The notes: a model not told the origin generated them from the letters alone. A DNA stretch of 40,895 nucleotides from an uncultured Bacteroidales bacterium (GCA_902775975.1 CACYOC010000028.1:1-40895); one strand, 5' to 3'. Numbered from the stretch's first letter, positions 15,650-22,549 are shown. Numbers and translations are program-made.

Positions 15650-16216
15650 TTACTCAACGGTAAATGTTGTAACCTTCATGACGTTCTTCGTATTTTGGGT
15701 ATTTGGATCTCCAAGGACTATACCATACTCACCAGGAGTTAAATTATCCATTTGGATTAAATAAGATGACTCACCATACTTCTTTGCCTTAAATTCAACG
15801 CTTGAAAGGTTGTTAGTCTCAGCCTTAGAAAATGTTCCCACCTCTGACAATTGATAACGTCGTTCACTATCCTTGTAGATATCAAACTTGAAAATATTCA
15901 CGAAAGAATTAGGATCTGTACTATTATCCTTTGCCTTAATTATCAAACGAGTGGTAGAACCACCTTTAATTCCAAAATTAACAGACCTTGTTCCTGCAAG
16001 AGTAAGACGAGACTTTACTTTACCTATTCCCGTTAGATATAGACTCGCACCAGCTTTAGTCTTCACAGTTCCACTTTCACGCTTTAGAAGTACACCTTGT
16101 GTATTCGACCAAAGCATGATCGTTTCATCAGCAAATTCCGGTTCTGCAACTGTTACTTCTTGAGCGTTAGCAGACAAAGCCATAAACATGGCAAAAGCGA
16201 TAAAGAATTTCTTCAT
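15650..16216 (-). CDS. Secreted protein of unknown function
   Basis: 188 residues. An N-terminal signal peptide is clear: MKKFFIAFAMFMALSANAQ, with a likely cut after ANA. The mature part is rich in beta-prone segments (ASLYLTGIGKVKSRLTLAG, then NLTPGEYGIVLGDP), suggesting a small beta-sandwich protein in the periplasm or outside the cell. No lipobox Cys. I do not recognise a family. It is AT-rich compared with the core genes. A 117-nt inverted-repeat structure (16316-16432) lies 100 nt upstream and may be part of its leader. Its terminator is at 15547-15580. Confidence 0.7.
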   Translation of the reverse strand: MKKFFIAFAMFMALSANAQEVTVAEPEFADETIMLWSNTQGVLLKRESGTVKTKAGASLYLTGIGKVKSRLTLAGTRSVNFGIKGGSTTRLIIKAKDNSTDPNSFVNIFKFDIYKDSERRYQLSEVGTFSKAETNNLSSVEFKAKKYGESSYLIQMDNLTPGEYGIVLGDPNTQNTKNVMKVTTFTVE

Positions 16217-16315
16217 AATTGCAATTGTTTAAAAGTTAATAATATTAAGTTGTCAATAAAATGATTATTGCGTTATATACACAAAAAGAAAACGTGGACA
16301 AGTTACTTCGTCTAC

Positions 16316-16432
16316 GTTGTTCTGGTATCGCCAAACACCAATCTATCTTAAACGAGTAATGCCCACGCCGTCTGGCGTGAACTCCTACTTTCGTTCTTGA
16401 TAGATGTATTGAAATTGGCGATTTCGAACAAC
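16316..16432. other. Large imperfect inverted repeat, possible structured RNA
   Basis: Four nested pairs: GTTGTTC (16316-16322) with GAACAAC (16426-16432); ATCGCCAA (16327-16334) with TTGGCGAT (16415-16422); ATCTATC (16341-16347) with GATAGAT (16399-16405); and an inner hairpin CACGCC (16364-16369) with GGCGTG (16374-16379). It sits in the 490-bp gap between the divergent secreted-protein gene and the RAYT. The rest of that gap shows only two copies of TTTTCGCCTGCAA (near 16525 and 16608) and the RAYT promoter. Confidence 0.7.
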
Positions 16433-16663
16433 AAGAATCTAAAAGCGGATGTTCATCCTATATGTCCATTTCTGTTACTTCACTTCTTTTCCTTAGCCCA
16501 TAGGCATCCCGGTTTTAGGGGTTAAACAATATTTTTCGCCTGCAAGGACGGTGCAAACCGAATGCAGAGAGCTTGCTCTTTGCTGAGGTGAAGCCCGTTC
16601 TCGCAACCTTTTCGCCTGCAAAGATAAGCAATTATTCCGAACGGAGCAAACTTTTTGTTGCAT

Positions 16664-16698
16664 TTTGTTGGAAAGTTGGGGAATTGTCAGTATCTTTG
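16664..16698 (+). promoter_or_regulatory. Promoter of the RAYT gene
   Basis: -7 box TATCTTTG (16691-16698). Upstream TTTG (16664-16667) or TTG (16668-16670, 20 nt spacing) can act as the -33 box. Only 8 nt separate the -7 box from the ATG at 16707, so the mRNA would be almost leaderless. Confidence 0.6.
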
Positions 16699-16706
16699 CA
16701 CTCATC

Positions 16707-18077
16707 ATGGACGAAAAGAAGAAAGACATCAGAAAACCGACGGAGCATAGCATGGGAAGGCGAAGCTTTCATAAGAACTATGTGTGGCGGGGAATGTATC
16801 ACGTGACGATCTCGGTGAACAAGGTGCTGTATCAACCCTTGGGCAAGGTGGTTGGCGATGCCAACGAACCGGAGGACAGCGCGAATGCGCCGAGGATTGA
16901 ACTGACGGAGGTAGGACGGATGGTTGAGGAGGAACTGACCAGCAGTATCAGCCGCCACTACCCGATGATTGAGGTGCAGGACTACGTCATCATGCCTGAA
17001 CACCTGCATGCGTTAGTGGCGGTAAAAGGTACCATCGTCAGTGCCAATGGACGAGAGACGCACCTGGGACAGGTGATAGCAGGATTTAAGAAAGGCTGCA
17101 ACCGCCGCTACTGGGAAATGACGGGAACAAAGGGTGTTGAGCCCTATAGCCTGAGGATGATAGCGAGGGGTGGAGCAACGAGCAATATAGCGAGGGGTGA
17201 ACCCTCGCTCGCAGGAGAAGGAACGGGCGCTGGAAGAGGAACGGGCGCAGGAGAAGGAACGGGCGCTGGAAAAGGAACGGGCGCTGGAAAAGGAACGGGC
17301 GCTGGAAAAGGAAACCTGTGCTTGGCGGTTGACCCGCAAAGTATGAAAAACACGCCGTCGGACGGCACAACGGATAGGCAACCGCTCTTTGAGAAGGGAT
17401 ATGTAGATGTCATGCCGGTGGATGAAGCACAGCTGGAGGCGCAGCGCGCCTACATACATGACAACCCGCGAAGCCGCCTGCTAAGAACGGTACACCGCGT
17501 TCAGCTGCAGGCACAACGCATGAACGTTAGCACCGCCCTCGGAGTGAGGGCGCTGAAGAAATACCTGCTGCAGGTGTGCCACCCGTCGCAGATAGACGAC
17601 GAGCAGTGGACGGGCATAGAGCAGCGGCTGTTGACGCAGGGCGGCATGGTGGTGTGCGACAGCTATGGTGCGGCAGAACTGCTGACGCGGCGGCTGTTGC
17701 CTGTGGTTTGTCACAGGAAGGACCGGCAGCTATTTGAACAGCAGAAGGCGCGCTGTCTGGAGGCTGCCGCCGAAGGGGCGGTGCTGGTGTCGGCGCGCAT
17801 CGCACAGGGTGAGCAGAAGATCATGGATGAAGCGATAGCCCGGGGCTATGCGGTGGTGCTGATAGTAGATAACGGCTTCCCGGAGATTTACCACCCGTCG
17901 CAGGTGAAGATAGAACGATGTGTGGAGCGGCGGCTGTTGCTGGTGAGCCCGTGGCGGTACCGCTACCGGTTGGCGGAGGACGGCATCAGCGTAGCGGAGT
18001 GCAAGGCGATGAACTGCGTGGCGCAGGCGCTATGCAGAACCAGGGACGACTGGTGGAGAAAGAACCCTGGCGGGTGA
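16707..18077 (+). CDS. REP-associated tyrosine transposase (RAYT) with C-terminal extension
   Basis: 456 residues. A Y1-type HUH nuclease related to IS200/IS605 transposases; family members nick at and are thought to spread REP palindromes. Seen: MYHVTISVNKVLYQPLG, the HUH pair in MPEHLHALV (His99 and His101), GFKKGCNRRYWE with candidate catalytic Tyr135, and RAYIHDNPRSRLL, typical of the family. Residues 172-201 are a GTGAGK-type tandem repeat. After the transposase core, about 190 residues (EGAVLVSARIAQGEQKIMDEA...VVLIVDNGF) look like a Rossmann-type domain, perhaps DprA-like; its function is unknown. The stop TGA (18075-18077) lies in the loop of the first downstream palindrome. The ATG at 16707 is chosen from the promoter. 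Confidence 0.88.
   Translation: MDEKKKDIRKPTEHSMGRRSFHKNYVWRGMYHVTISVNKVLYQPLGKVVGDANEPEDSANAPRIELTEVGRMVEEELTSSISRHYPMIEVQDYVIMPEHLHALVAVKGTIVSANGRETHLGQVIAGFKKGCNRRYWEMTGTKGVEPYSLRMIARGGATSNIARGEPSLAGEGTGAGRGTGAGEGTGAGKGTGAGKGTGAGKGNLCLAVDPQSMKNTPSDGTTDRQPLFEKGYVDVMPVDEAQLEAQRAYIHDNPRSRLLRTVHRVQLQAQRMNVSTALGVRALKKYLLQVCHPSQIDDEQWTGIEQRLLTQGGMVVCDSYGAAELLTRRLLPVVCHRKDRQLFEQQKARCLEAAAEGAVLVSARIAQGEQKIMDEAIARGYAVVLIVDNGFPEIYHPSQVKIERCVERRLLLVSPWRYRYRLAEDGISVAECKAMNCVAQALCRTRDDWWRKNPGG
17189..17209 (+). repeat. Hairpin with GTGAA loop inside the RAYT gene
   Basis: AGCGAGGG (17189-17196), loop GTGAA, CCCTCGCT (17202-17209): a perfect 8-bp stem with the same length and loop as the REP-like palindrome but a different stem sequence. 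A half copy (AGCGAGGGGTGGAG) lies upstream at about 17162. Confidence 0.75.
17220..17309 (+). repeat. Five in-frame 18-nt tandem repeats in the RAYT gene
   Basis: GGAACGGGCGCTGGAAAA and close variants start at 17220, 17238, 17256, 17274 and 17292. They encode the GTGAGK stretch. Just after them, 17315-17341 resembles the REP-like palindrome (about 22 of 27 bases), a probable decayed copy. Confidence 0.85.
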
Positions 18078-18218
18078 ACCGCCAGGCGCAGGAAAGCAAA
18101 AAGCAAACACGGAGCAAGCAGCGAGCGCCCTGGCGGGTGAACCGCCAGGCGCAGGAAGGCAAGCAGCCAGCACGGAGCAAGCAGGAAGAACCCTAGCGGG
18201 TGAACCGCCAGGCGCAGA
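18065..18218 (+). repeat. REP-like array 2: palindromic 63-bp unit, three copies after the RAYT
   Basis: Units start at 18065, 18128 and 18191 (63-bp period). Each opens with CCCTGGCGGGTGAACCGCC and runs into AGGCGCAGG and a purine-rich tail ending CACGGAGCAAGC. The third copy has CCTAGCGG, which breaks the stem, and is truncated. Confidence 0.92.
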
Positions 18219-18246
18219 AAAAAGAGTAAAAAAAGTGGAGGAAATG

Positions 18247-18278
18247 TTTGGTGGTTTCAGGATTTTTTCGTACCTTTG
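18247..18278 (+). promoter_or_regulatory. Promoter of the HU-like gene
   Basis: TTTG (18247-18250), 20-nt spacer, TACCTTTG (18271-18278). The start of the element, TTGGTGGTTTCA, is repeated exactly in the purU promoter. Confidence 0.8.
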
Positions 18279-18282
18279 TAGT

Positions 18283-18469
18283 GTTAAACAAAACCTCTGA
18301 GGGAGGAAGGTGATAAATATAGATTAGGTGCACCAGTATTGCCTGAGGAGCCTTGTGGAGACGGCGGTTTCCGTGGTTCATTCCTTTCCCGATAAGTAAG
18401 TGAGGCTCGTTGACAAAGTGTTAGTTAACTTATTATCAATTATTCAAACAAAAAGAAAGGATTTAGATT
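18283..18469 (+). promoter_or_regulatory. Long 5' leader of the HU-like gene, possible structured regulator
   Basis: About 187 nt between the predicted transcription start and the ATG, with no open frame of note. It holds the 8-bp palindrome GGTGCACC (about 18327) and a purine block GGGAGGAAGG (about 18301) that can pair in part with CATTCCTTTCCC (about 18379). A leader this long is unusual here, where most leaders are below 70 nt. Confidence 0.45.
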
Positions 18470-18928
18470 ATGGCAAAAGTAATTTATGACATCTACAAGG
18501 TTACGAACGATCAGTCACCGGTTTTCGGTCGCCACTTCGGTCGCGTGGTTCACACAGAGACGATGGACACGGAGATGCTGGCACAGCACATTGCGGAGCA
18601 CGGTTCGCCCTACACGGAGGACGTGGTGAGCGGTGTGCTGAAGAAGGCTGAGAAGTGCATTCTGGAGCAGTTGCTGGACTCGAAGAAGGTGAAACTGGAC
18701 GGTCTGGGCACGTTCTACCTGTCGGCACAGAACGCCAAGGGCGGTGCTGCAAAGGTGGAGGACTTCAGCGTGACGAAGAACCTGAAGGGTCTGCGCCTGC
18801 GCTTCCTGCCCGACCAGTCGGACTCGAAGAACCTGACCGCCAAGTCGTTGTACCGCAAGGCCAGCTTCATATGGGCTGAGGACTTGAAGCACGAGTCGGC
18901 AGAGAGCAAGCCTGAGCCACAGCCTTAA
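18470..18928 (+). CDS. HU-like DNA-binding protein (Bacteroidetes HU-HIG type)
   Basis: 152 residues. A histone-like protein of the IHF/HU superfamily, of the longer form common in Bacteroidales; it should bend or compact DNA in the nucleoid. Seen: the helical N-terminal half with DVVSGVLKKAEKCILEQLLDSKKVKLDGLGTFYL, the hallmark end of the HU helical body, then the arm region (VTKNLKGLRLRFLPDQSDSKNLTAKSLYRKASF) and a short acidic/proline tail. Start at 18470 with AAAGGAT about 10 nt upstream. It is bracketed by REP-like arrays 2 and 3, and its stop (18926-18928) is 2 nt from the first copy of array 3. Confidence 0.85.
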   Translation: MAKVIYDIYKVTNDQSPVFGRHFGRVVHTETMDTEMLAQHIAEHGSPYTEDVVSGVLKKAEKCILEQLLDSKKVKLDGLGTFYLSAQNAKGGAAKVEDFSVTKNLKGLRLRFLPDQSDSKNLTAKSLYRKASFIWAEDLKHESAESKPEPQP

Positions 18929-18930
18929 AG

Positions 18931-19200
18931 CCCTGGCGGGTGAACCGCCAGGCGCAGGGAGGCAAAGAGCCAGCACGGAGCAAGCGGCACGAGCCCTGGC
19001 GGGTGAACCGCCAGGCGCAGGGAGGCAAAAGCAAGCACGGAGCAAGCGGCGAGAGCCCTGGCGGGTGAACCGCCAGGCGCAGGGAGGCAAAAAGCAAGCA
19101 CAGAGCAAGCGGCTCGAGCCCTGGCGGGTGAACCGCCAGGCGCAGGGAGGCAAAAAGCAAGCACGGAGCAAGCGGCACGAACCCTGGCGGGTGAACCGAC
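18931..19200 (+). repeat. REP-like array 3: palindromic 62-63-bp unit, five copies after the HU-like gene
   Basis: Units start at 18931, 18994, 19056, 19119 and 19182 (steps 63, 62, 63, 63). The first four have the intact 8-bp stem around GTGAA; the last reads CCGACAG and is cut short. Same unit as arrays 1 and 2, again on the coding strand directly after a stop codon. Confidence 0.93.
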
Positions 19201-19217
19201 AGAGAGCATAGGAGGAG

Positions 19218-19256
19218 ACGGCACGGATGATGAAATCGTGCCGTTTCCTTTTTTTA
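19218..19256 (+). terminator. Intrinsic terminator of the HU-like gene/array transcript
   Basis: ACGGCACG (19218-19225) pairs with CGTGCCGT (19237-19244) and is followed by a T-rich run (19245-19255). It lies after array 3, so the array is probably transcribed as the 3' UTR of the HU-like gene. Confidence 0.75.
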
Positions 19257-19278
19257 TGGCAGAAAAAGCGGGAGTTTC

Positions 19279-19309
19279 TTGGTGGTTTCACTTTTTCTTT
19301 GTACCTTTG
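19279..19309 (+). promoter_or_regulatory. Promoter of purU and possibly the his genes
   Basis: TTG (19279-19281), 20-nt spacer, TACCTTTG (19302-19309). It shares the 12-bp TTGGTGGTTTCA with the HU-like gene promoter. Confidence 0.7.
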
Positions 19310-19380
19310 CGCACTAAATTACGCACGTGCGGTACGCGCACACGTCAGATTTAAGGATTAAAAAGAACGAAAAAGGATAT

Positions 19381-20244
19381 ATGAAACCGACAGCAATATT
19401 GCTTTTACACTGCCCTGACCAACCGGGCATCATCTCGGAAGTGACTAGATTTATCACCGACAACCAAGGAAACATTGTATATCTCGACCAGTACGTCGAT
19501 AAGGTGGATGGCATGTTCTTCATGCGCCTCGAATGGGAGCTGGAGCATTTCCTCGTACCTCAGGACAAGATTCTGGAGTACATCAACACGCTCTACGCCC
19601 AGCGCTACCAGATGTCGTGCCGCCTGTACTTCAGCGAGAAGCGTCCCAGGATGGCTATCTTCGTGAGCAAGATGAGCCACTGCCTGTACGACCTGCTGGC
19701 ACGCTGGAAGGCCGGCGAGTGGGACATCGACATTCCGTGCATCGTCAGTAACCATGAGGACTTGCGCTATGTCGCCGACCAGTTCGGCATCCCCTACTAC
19801 GTGTGGAGCATTAAGAAAGACCACTCGAACAAAGAGGAGGTGGAGAAGGCCGAGATGGAGCTGCTCAGACGCGAGAAGGTGACGTTCATCGTGCTGGCAC
19901 GCTACATGCAGATTATCTCGGACGAGATGATTGCCGCCTACCCGAACCATATCATCAACATACACCACTCGTTCCTTCCTGCCTTCATCGGTGCGAAGCC
20001 GTACCACCAGGCATGGGAAAGAGGCGTGAAGATTATCGGTGCCACGAGCCACTATGTGACTGCCGAGCTGGACGCCGGTCCGATCATCGAGCAGGACGTG
20101 ACGCGCATTACGCACAAGGACACTCCCGAGAGTCTGGTACTGAAGGGTAAGGACCTGGAGAAGATAGTGCTGTCGCACGCCGTATCGAAGCACATACAGC
20201 GCAAGATCCTGACGTATAAGAACAAGACGATTATTTTTAGTTAA
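19381..20244 (+). CDS. purU: Formyltetrahydrofolate deformylase
   Basis: 287 residues. Hydrolyses 10-formyl-THF to formate and THF, supplying formate and balancing one-carbon units. An N-terminal ACT domain (ILLLHCPDQPGIISEVTRF) is followed by the formyltransferase-like catalytic domain with VLARYMQIIS, the catalytic block HIINIHHSFLPAFIGAKPY (Asn, His), and GATSHYVTAELDAGPIIEQ with the conserved Asp. The start at 19381 has AAAGGATAT just upstream; a longer in-frame start at 19327 lacks that support. It is 48 nt before hisH, with a palindromic repeat (20249-20276) in the gap. Confidence 0.95.
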   Translation: MKPTAILLLHCPDQPGIISEVTRFITDNQGNIVYLDQYVDKVDGMFFMRLEWELEHFLVPQDKILEYINTLYAQRYQMSCRLYFSEKRPRMAIFVSKMSHCLYDLLARWKAGEWDIDIPCIVSNHEDLRYVADQFGIPYYVWSIKKDHSNKEEVEKAEMELLRREKVTFIVLARYMQIISDEMIAAYPNHIINIHHSFLPAFIGAKPYHQAWERGVKIIGATSHYVTAELDAGPIIEQDVTRITHKDTPESLVLKGKDLEKIVLSHAVSKHIQRKILTYKNKTIIFS

Positions 20245-20248
20245 GCCA

Positions 20249-20276
20249 CCCCCAGCCCCTCCCAAAGGGATGGGAG
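20249..20276. repeat. CCCCCAGCCCCTCCC...GGGATGGGAG palindromic spacer repeat
   Basis: Inverted repeat: CCTCCC, short AAA loop, GGGATGGGAG, between purU and hisH. I recognise this as a type of palindrome found in the spacers of many Bacteroidetes genomes; its role is unknown. Confidence 0.5.
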
Positions 20277-20292
20277 ATTAGTAAGAAAAAAA

Positions 20293-20922
20293 ATGGACGT
20301 AGCAATCGTAAAATATAATGCTGGAAACATCTACTCGGTGGTGAACGCACTGAGACGGTTGGGTGTTGAGCCGCTGCTGACGGACGATGCCGAGCAGCTG
20401 CAGCGTGCCGACCGCGTGCTGTTTCCTGGACAGGGCGAAGCCCGTGGTGCCATGGAGTATCTGAAGGCTCGCCGGCTGGACGATGTCATCCGTTCGCTGC
20501 GCCAGCCCGTGCTGGGCATCTGTGTGGGTCAGCAGCTGCTGTGCCGCCACTCGGAAGAAGGCGACGTCGATTGCATCGGCATCTTCGACGCCGACGTGAA
20601 GCGTTTCCAGCCCCAGCGCCACGAGGACAAGGTGCCATGCATGGGATGGAATGCGATAGATGTAAGATGTAAGACGGAAGATGTTAAATGTAGACTGTTT
20701 GACGGCCTTCAGCCATCAGCCATCGCCCCTCAGCCTTATGTCTACTTCGTCCACTCGTACTATGTGCCCCTGTGTGCCGATACGGCAGCCGTGGCAGACT
20801 ACATACTGCCCTACTCTGCCGCCATGCATCGCGACAACTTCTACGCCTGCCAGTTTCATCCCGAAAAGAGCGGTACGGTAGGCGAAAAGATTATCAAGAA
20901 CTTCCTCGACATAAAGGAATAA
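20293..20922 (+). CDS. hisH: Imidazole glycerol phosphate synthase, glutamine amidotransferase subunit
   Basis: 209 residues. Releases ammonia from glutamine for HisF in histidine synthesis. The class I triad is present: Cys77 in GICVGQQLL, His189 and Glu191 in QFHPEKSG; the oxyanion-strand region is LFPGQGEARGAMEYL. Between MGWNAI and YVYFVHSYYVPL the protein is longer than usual: two low-complexity stretches (DVRCKTEDVKCRL and LQPSAIAPQP) come from repeat-like DNA at about 20656-20738 (GATGTAAGATGTAAGAC, CAGCCATCAGCCATC). First of the hisH-hisA-hisF-hisIE cluster. Confidence 0.95.
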   Translation: MDVAIVKYNAGNIYSVVNALRRLGVEPLLTDDAEQLQRADRVLFPGQGEARGAMEYLKARRLDDVIRSLRQPVLGICVGQQLLCRHSEEGDVDCIGIFDADVKRFQPQRHEDKVPCMGWNAIDVRCKTEDVKCRLFDGLQPSAIAPQPYVYFVHSYYVPLCADTAAVADYILPYSAAMHRDNFYACQFHPEKSGTVGEKIIKNFLDIKE

Positions 20923-20969
20923 CGGAATAACGACATATCGACATATCGAAACAACGAAATAACGACCCC
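20923..20969. repeat. AATAACGACATATCGA-type spacer repeats in the his cluster
   Basis: The hisH-hisA gap is built of ATAACG and ACATATCGA units. Similar units fill the hisA-hisF gap (21687-21731), the hisF-hisIE gap (22521-22549) in part, and the gap before hppA (7975-8010). Confidence 0.65.
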
Positions 20970-21686
20970 ATGAAGATAGAACTGATTCCCGCAATAGACA
21001 TCATCGACGGCCAGTGCGTACGCCTGACCAAGGGCGACTACGCGCAGAAGACCGTGTATGGCAATCCGCTGGACATGGCCCAAGAGTTTGAAGCCTTAGG
21101 GTTCCGTAGGCTGCATGTCGTCGATTTGGACGGTGCCAAGGCGAAACACATTGTCAACGGACAGGTGCTGCATGACATCACCACAGCTACCCGTCTGACG
21201 GTAGATTTCGGCGGCGGCATCAAGAGCGAGGAGGACATCGAGCTGGCCTTCCAGAACGGTGCGTCGATGGTGACCGTCGGTTCGGTAGCTGTCACCCATC
21301 CCGAGTTGTTCCTGTCGTGGGTAAAGCGCTACGGTGCCGAGCGCATGATCCTGGGTGCCGACGTGCGCCATGGGAAAATCAGCATCAACGGATGGAAGGA
21401 AGACTCCAAGGAAGACCTGCTGCCGTTCCTGCGCCGCTACGTAGAGGCAGGCGTGACAAACGTGCTCTGCACAGAGATATCGAAGGACGGCACCCTGCAG
21501 GGACCCGCCATCGAGCTCTACCGTAGCATCATGGCAGAATACCCCACCCTGCACCTCATCGCCAGCGGCGGTGTGTCGTGCATCGATGACATCAGGGCAC
21601 TGGAGGCTGCCGGCATTCCTGCCGTCGTCTTCGGCAAAGCCATCTACGAAGGCAAGATAGACTTGAAGGAGTTAATATCGAAATAA
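20970..21686 (+). CDS. hisA: Phosphoribosylformimino-5-aminoimidazole carboxamide ribotide isomerase
   Basis: 238 residues, a single (beta-alpha)8 barrel, full length. Isomerises ProFAR to PRFAR in histidine synthesis. Catalytic Asp in IPAIDIIDGQCVRL, the phosphate-binding loops VDFGGGIKSEED and TVGSVAV, the second Asp in LCTEISKDGTLQGP, and IASGGVSCIDD. The 47-bp gap before it is made of AATAACGACATATCGA-type repeat units rather than ordinary spacer. Start ATG at 20970. Confidence 0.96.
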   Translation: MKIELIPAIDIIDGQCVRLTKGDYAQKTVYGNPLDMAQEFEALGFRRLHVVDLDGAKAKHIVNGQVLHDITTATRLTVDFGGGIKSEEDIELAFQNGASMVTVGSVAVTHPELFLSWVKRYGAERMILGADVRHGKISINGWKEDSKEDLLPFLRRYVEAGVTNVLCTEISKDGTLQGPAIELYRSIMAEYPTLHLIASGGVSCIDDIRALEAAGIPAVVFGKAIYEGKIDLKELISK

Positions 21687-21731
21687 CGAAATATCGACAT
21701 ATCGACAAAACAACAAAATGAGACAACGACC

Positions 21732-22520
21732 ATGAGTTTAGCAAAGCGCATCATACCCTGTCTGGACGTCAAAGACGGTGAGACCGTCAAAGGCACCAAC
21801 TTCGTCAATCTGCGGAGTGCCGGCGACCCTGTAGCCTTAGGGAAAGCCTATAGCGAGCAGGGAGCCGACGAACTGGTGTTCCTCGACATCACCGCTTCGT
21901 TCGAAGGTCGCAAGACCTTTACCAACATGGTGACACGCGTGGCAGAGGAAGTCAACATCCCCTTCACCGTGGGCGGAGGCATCAACGAGCTGGCAGACGT
22001 AGAGCGACTGCTCTATGCCGGTGCCGACAAAGTCAGCATCAACTCGGCAGCCCTGCGGCGCCCTGAACTCATCGAAGAGATAGCCCGTCGCTTTGGCTCA
22101 CAGGTGTGTGTCGTAGCCATCGACGCCCGTATGGACGACGCCACCACCCAACACCTAACACCCACCACCCAACAGTGGCACTGCTACCTGAAGGGCGGTC
22201 GCGAGCGTACGGAAAGAGGACTGTTCGAGTGGGCACACGAAGCCCAGGAGCGCGGTGCCGGCGAGATACTGTTCACCTCGATGAACCATGACGGTACGAA
22301 GAACGGCTATGCCAACGAAGCCCTGCGCCAGTTGGCAGACACGCTGTCGATTCCCGTCATCGCCAGCGGAGGAGCAGGCTGCAAGGAGCACTTTCGTGAC
22401 GTATTCCTGGAAGGACATGCCGACGCTGCCCTGGCTGCCTCTGTGTTCCACTACGGCGAAATTCCCGTGCCGGAGCTGAAGCAATACCTCAAGGGCGAGG
22501 GTATCAACATCAGAATATAA
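21732..22520 (+). CDS. hisF: Imidazole glycerol phosphate synthase, cyclase subunit
   Basis: 262 residues, a (beta-alpha)8 barrel. Closes the imidazole ring using ammonia from HisH. Asp in [30 protein letters not shown], the second catalytic Asp in [14 protein letters not shown], and IASGGAG. An insertion of about ten residues ([14 protein letters not shown]) follows VVAIDARM, in a surface loop between strand and helix. Its DNA (22141-22174) has two copies of CCACCACCCAACA. Gap to hisA is 45 bp of repeat-like ACATATCGACA units. Confidence 0.96.
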   Translation: MSLAKRIIPCLDVKDGETVKGTNFVNLRSAGDPVALGKAYSEQGADELVFLDITASFEGRKTFTNMVTRVAEEVNIPFTVGGGINELADVERLLYAGADKVSINSAALRRPELIEEIARRFGSQVCVVAIDARMDDATTQHLTPTTQQWHCYLKGGRERTERGLFEWAHEAQERGAGEILFTSMNHDGTKNGYANEALRQLADTLSIPVIASGGAGCKEHFRDVFLEGHADAALAASVFHYGEIPVPELKQYLKGEGINIRI

Positions 22521-22549
22521 ACAATGAAACAACGAAAATAACGACAAGC

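Noticed and set aside
16316-16432. Structured repeat considered as an integron attC site or a retron RNA
   Set aside because: No integron integrase, no GTTRRRY box in the right place, and no reverse transcriptase gene nearby.
18065-19200. Arrays considered as CRISPR
   Set aside because: The units are contiguous and nearly identical over their full 61-63 bp; there are no unique spacers and no cas genes.
18515-19291. Long open frames running through the palindromic arrays on the minus strand
   Set aside because: The frames stay open because the 63-bp unit is a multiple of three. They overlap the HU-like gene and have no start signals.
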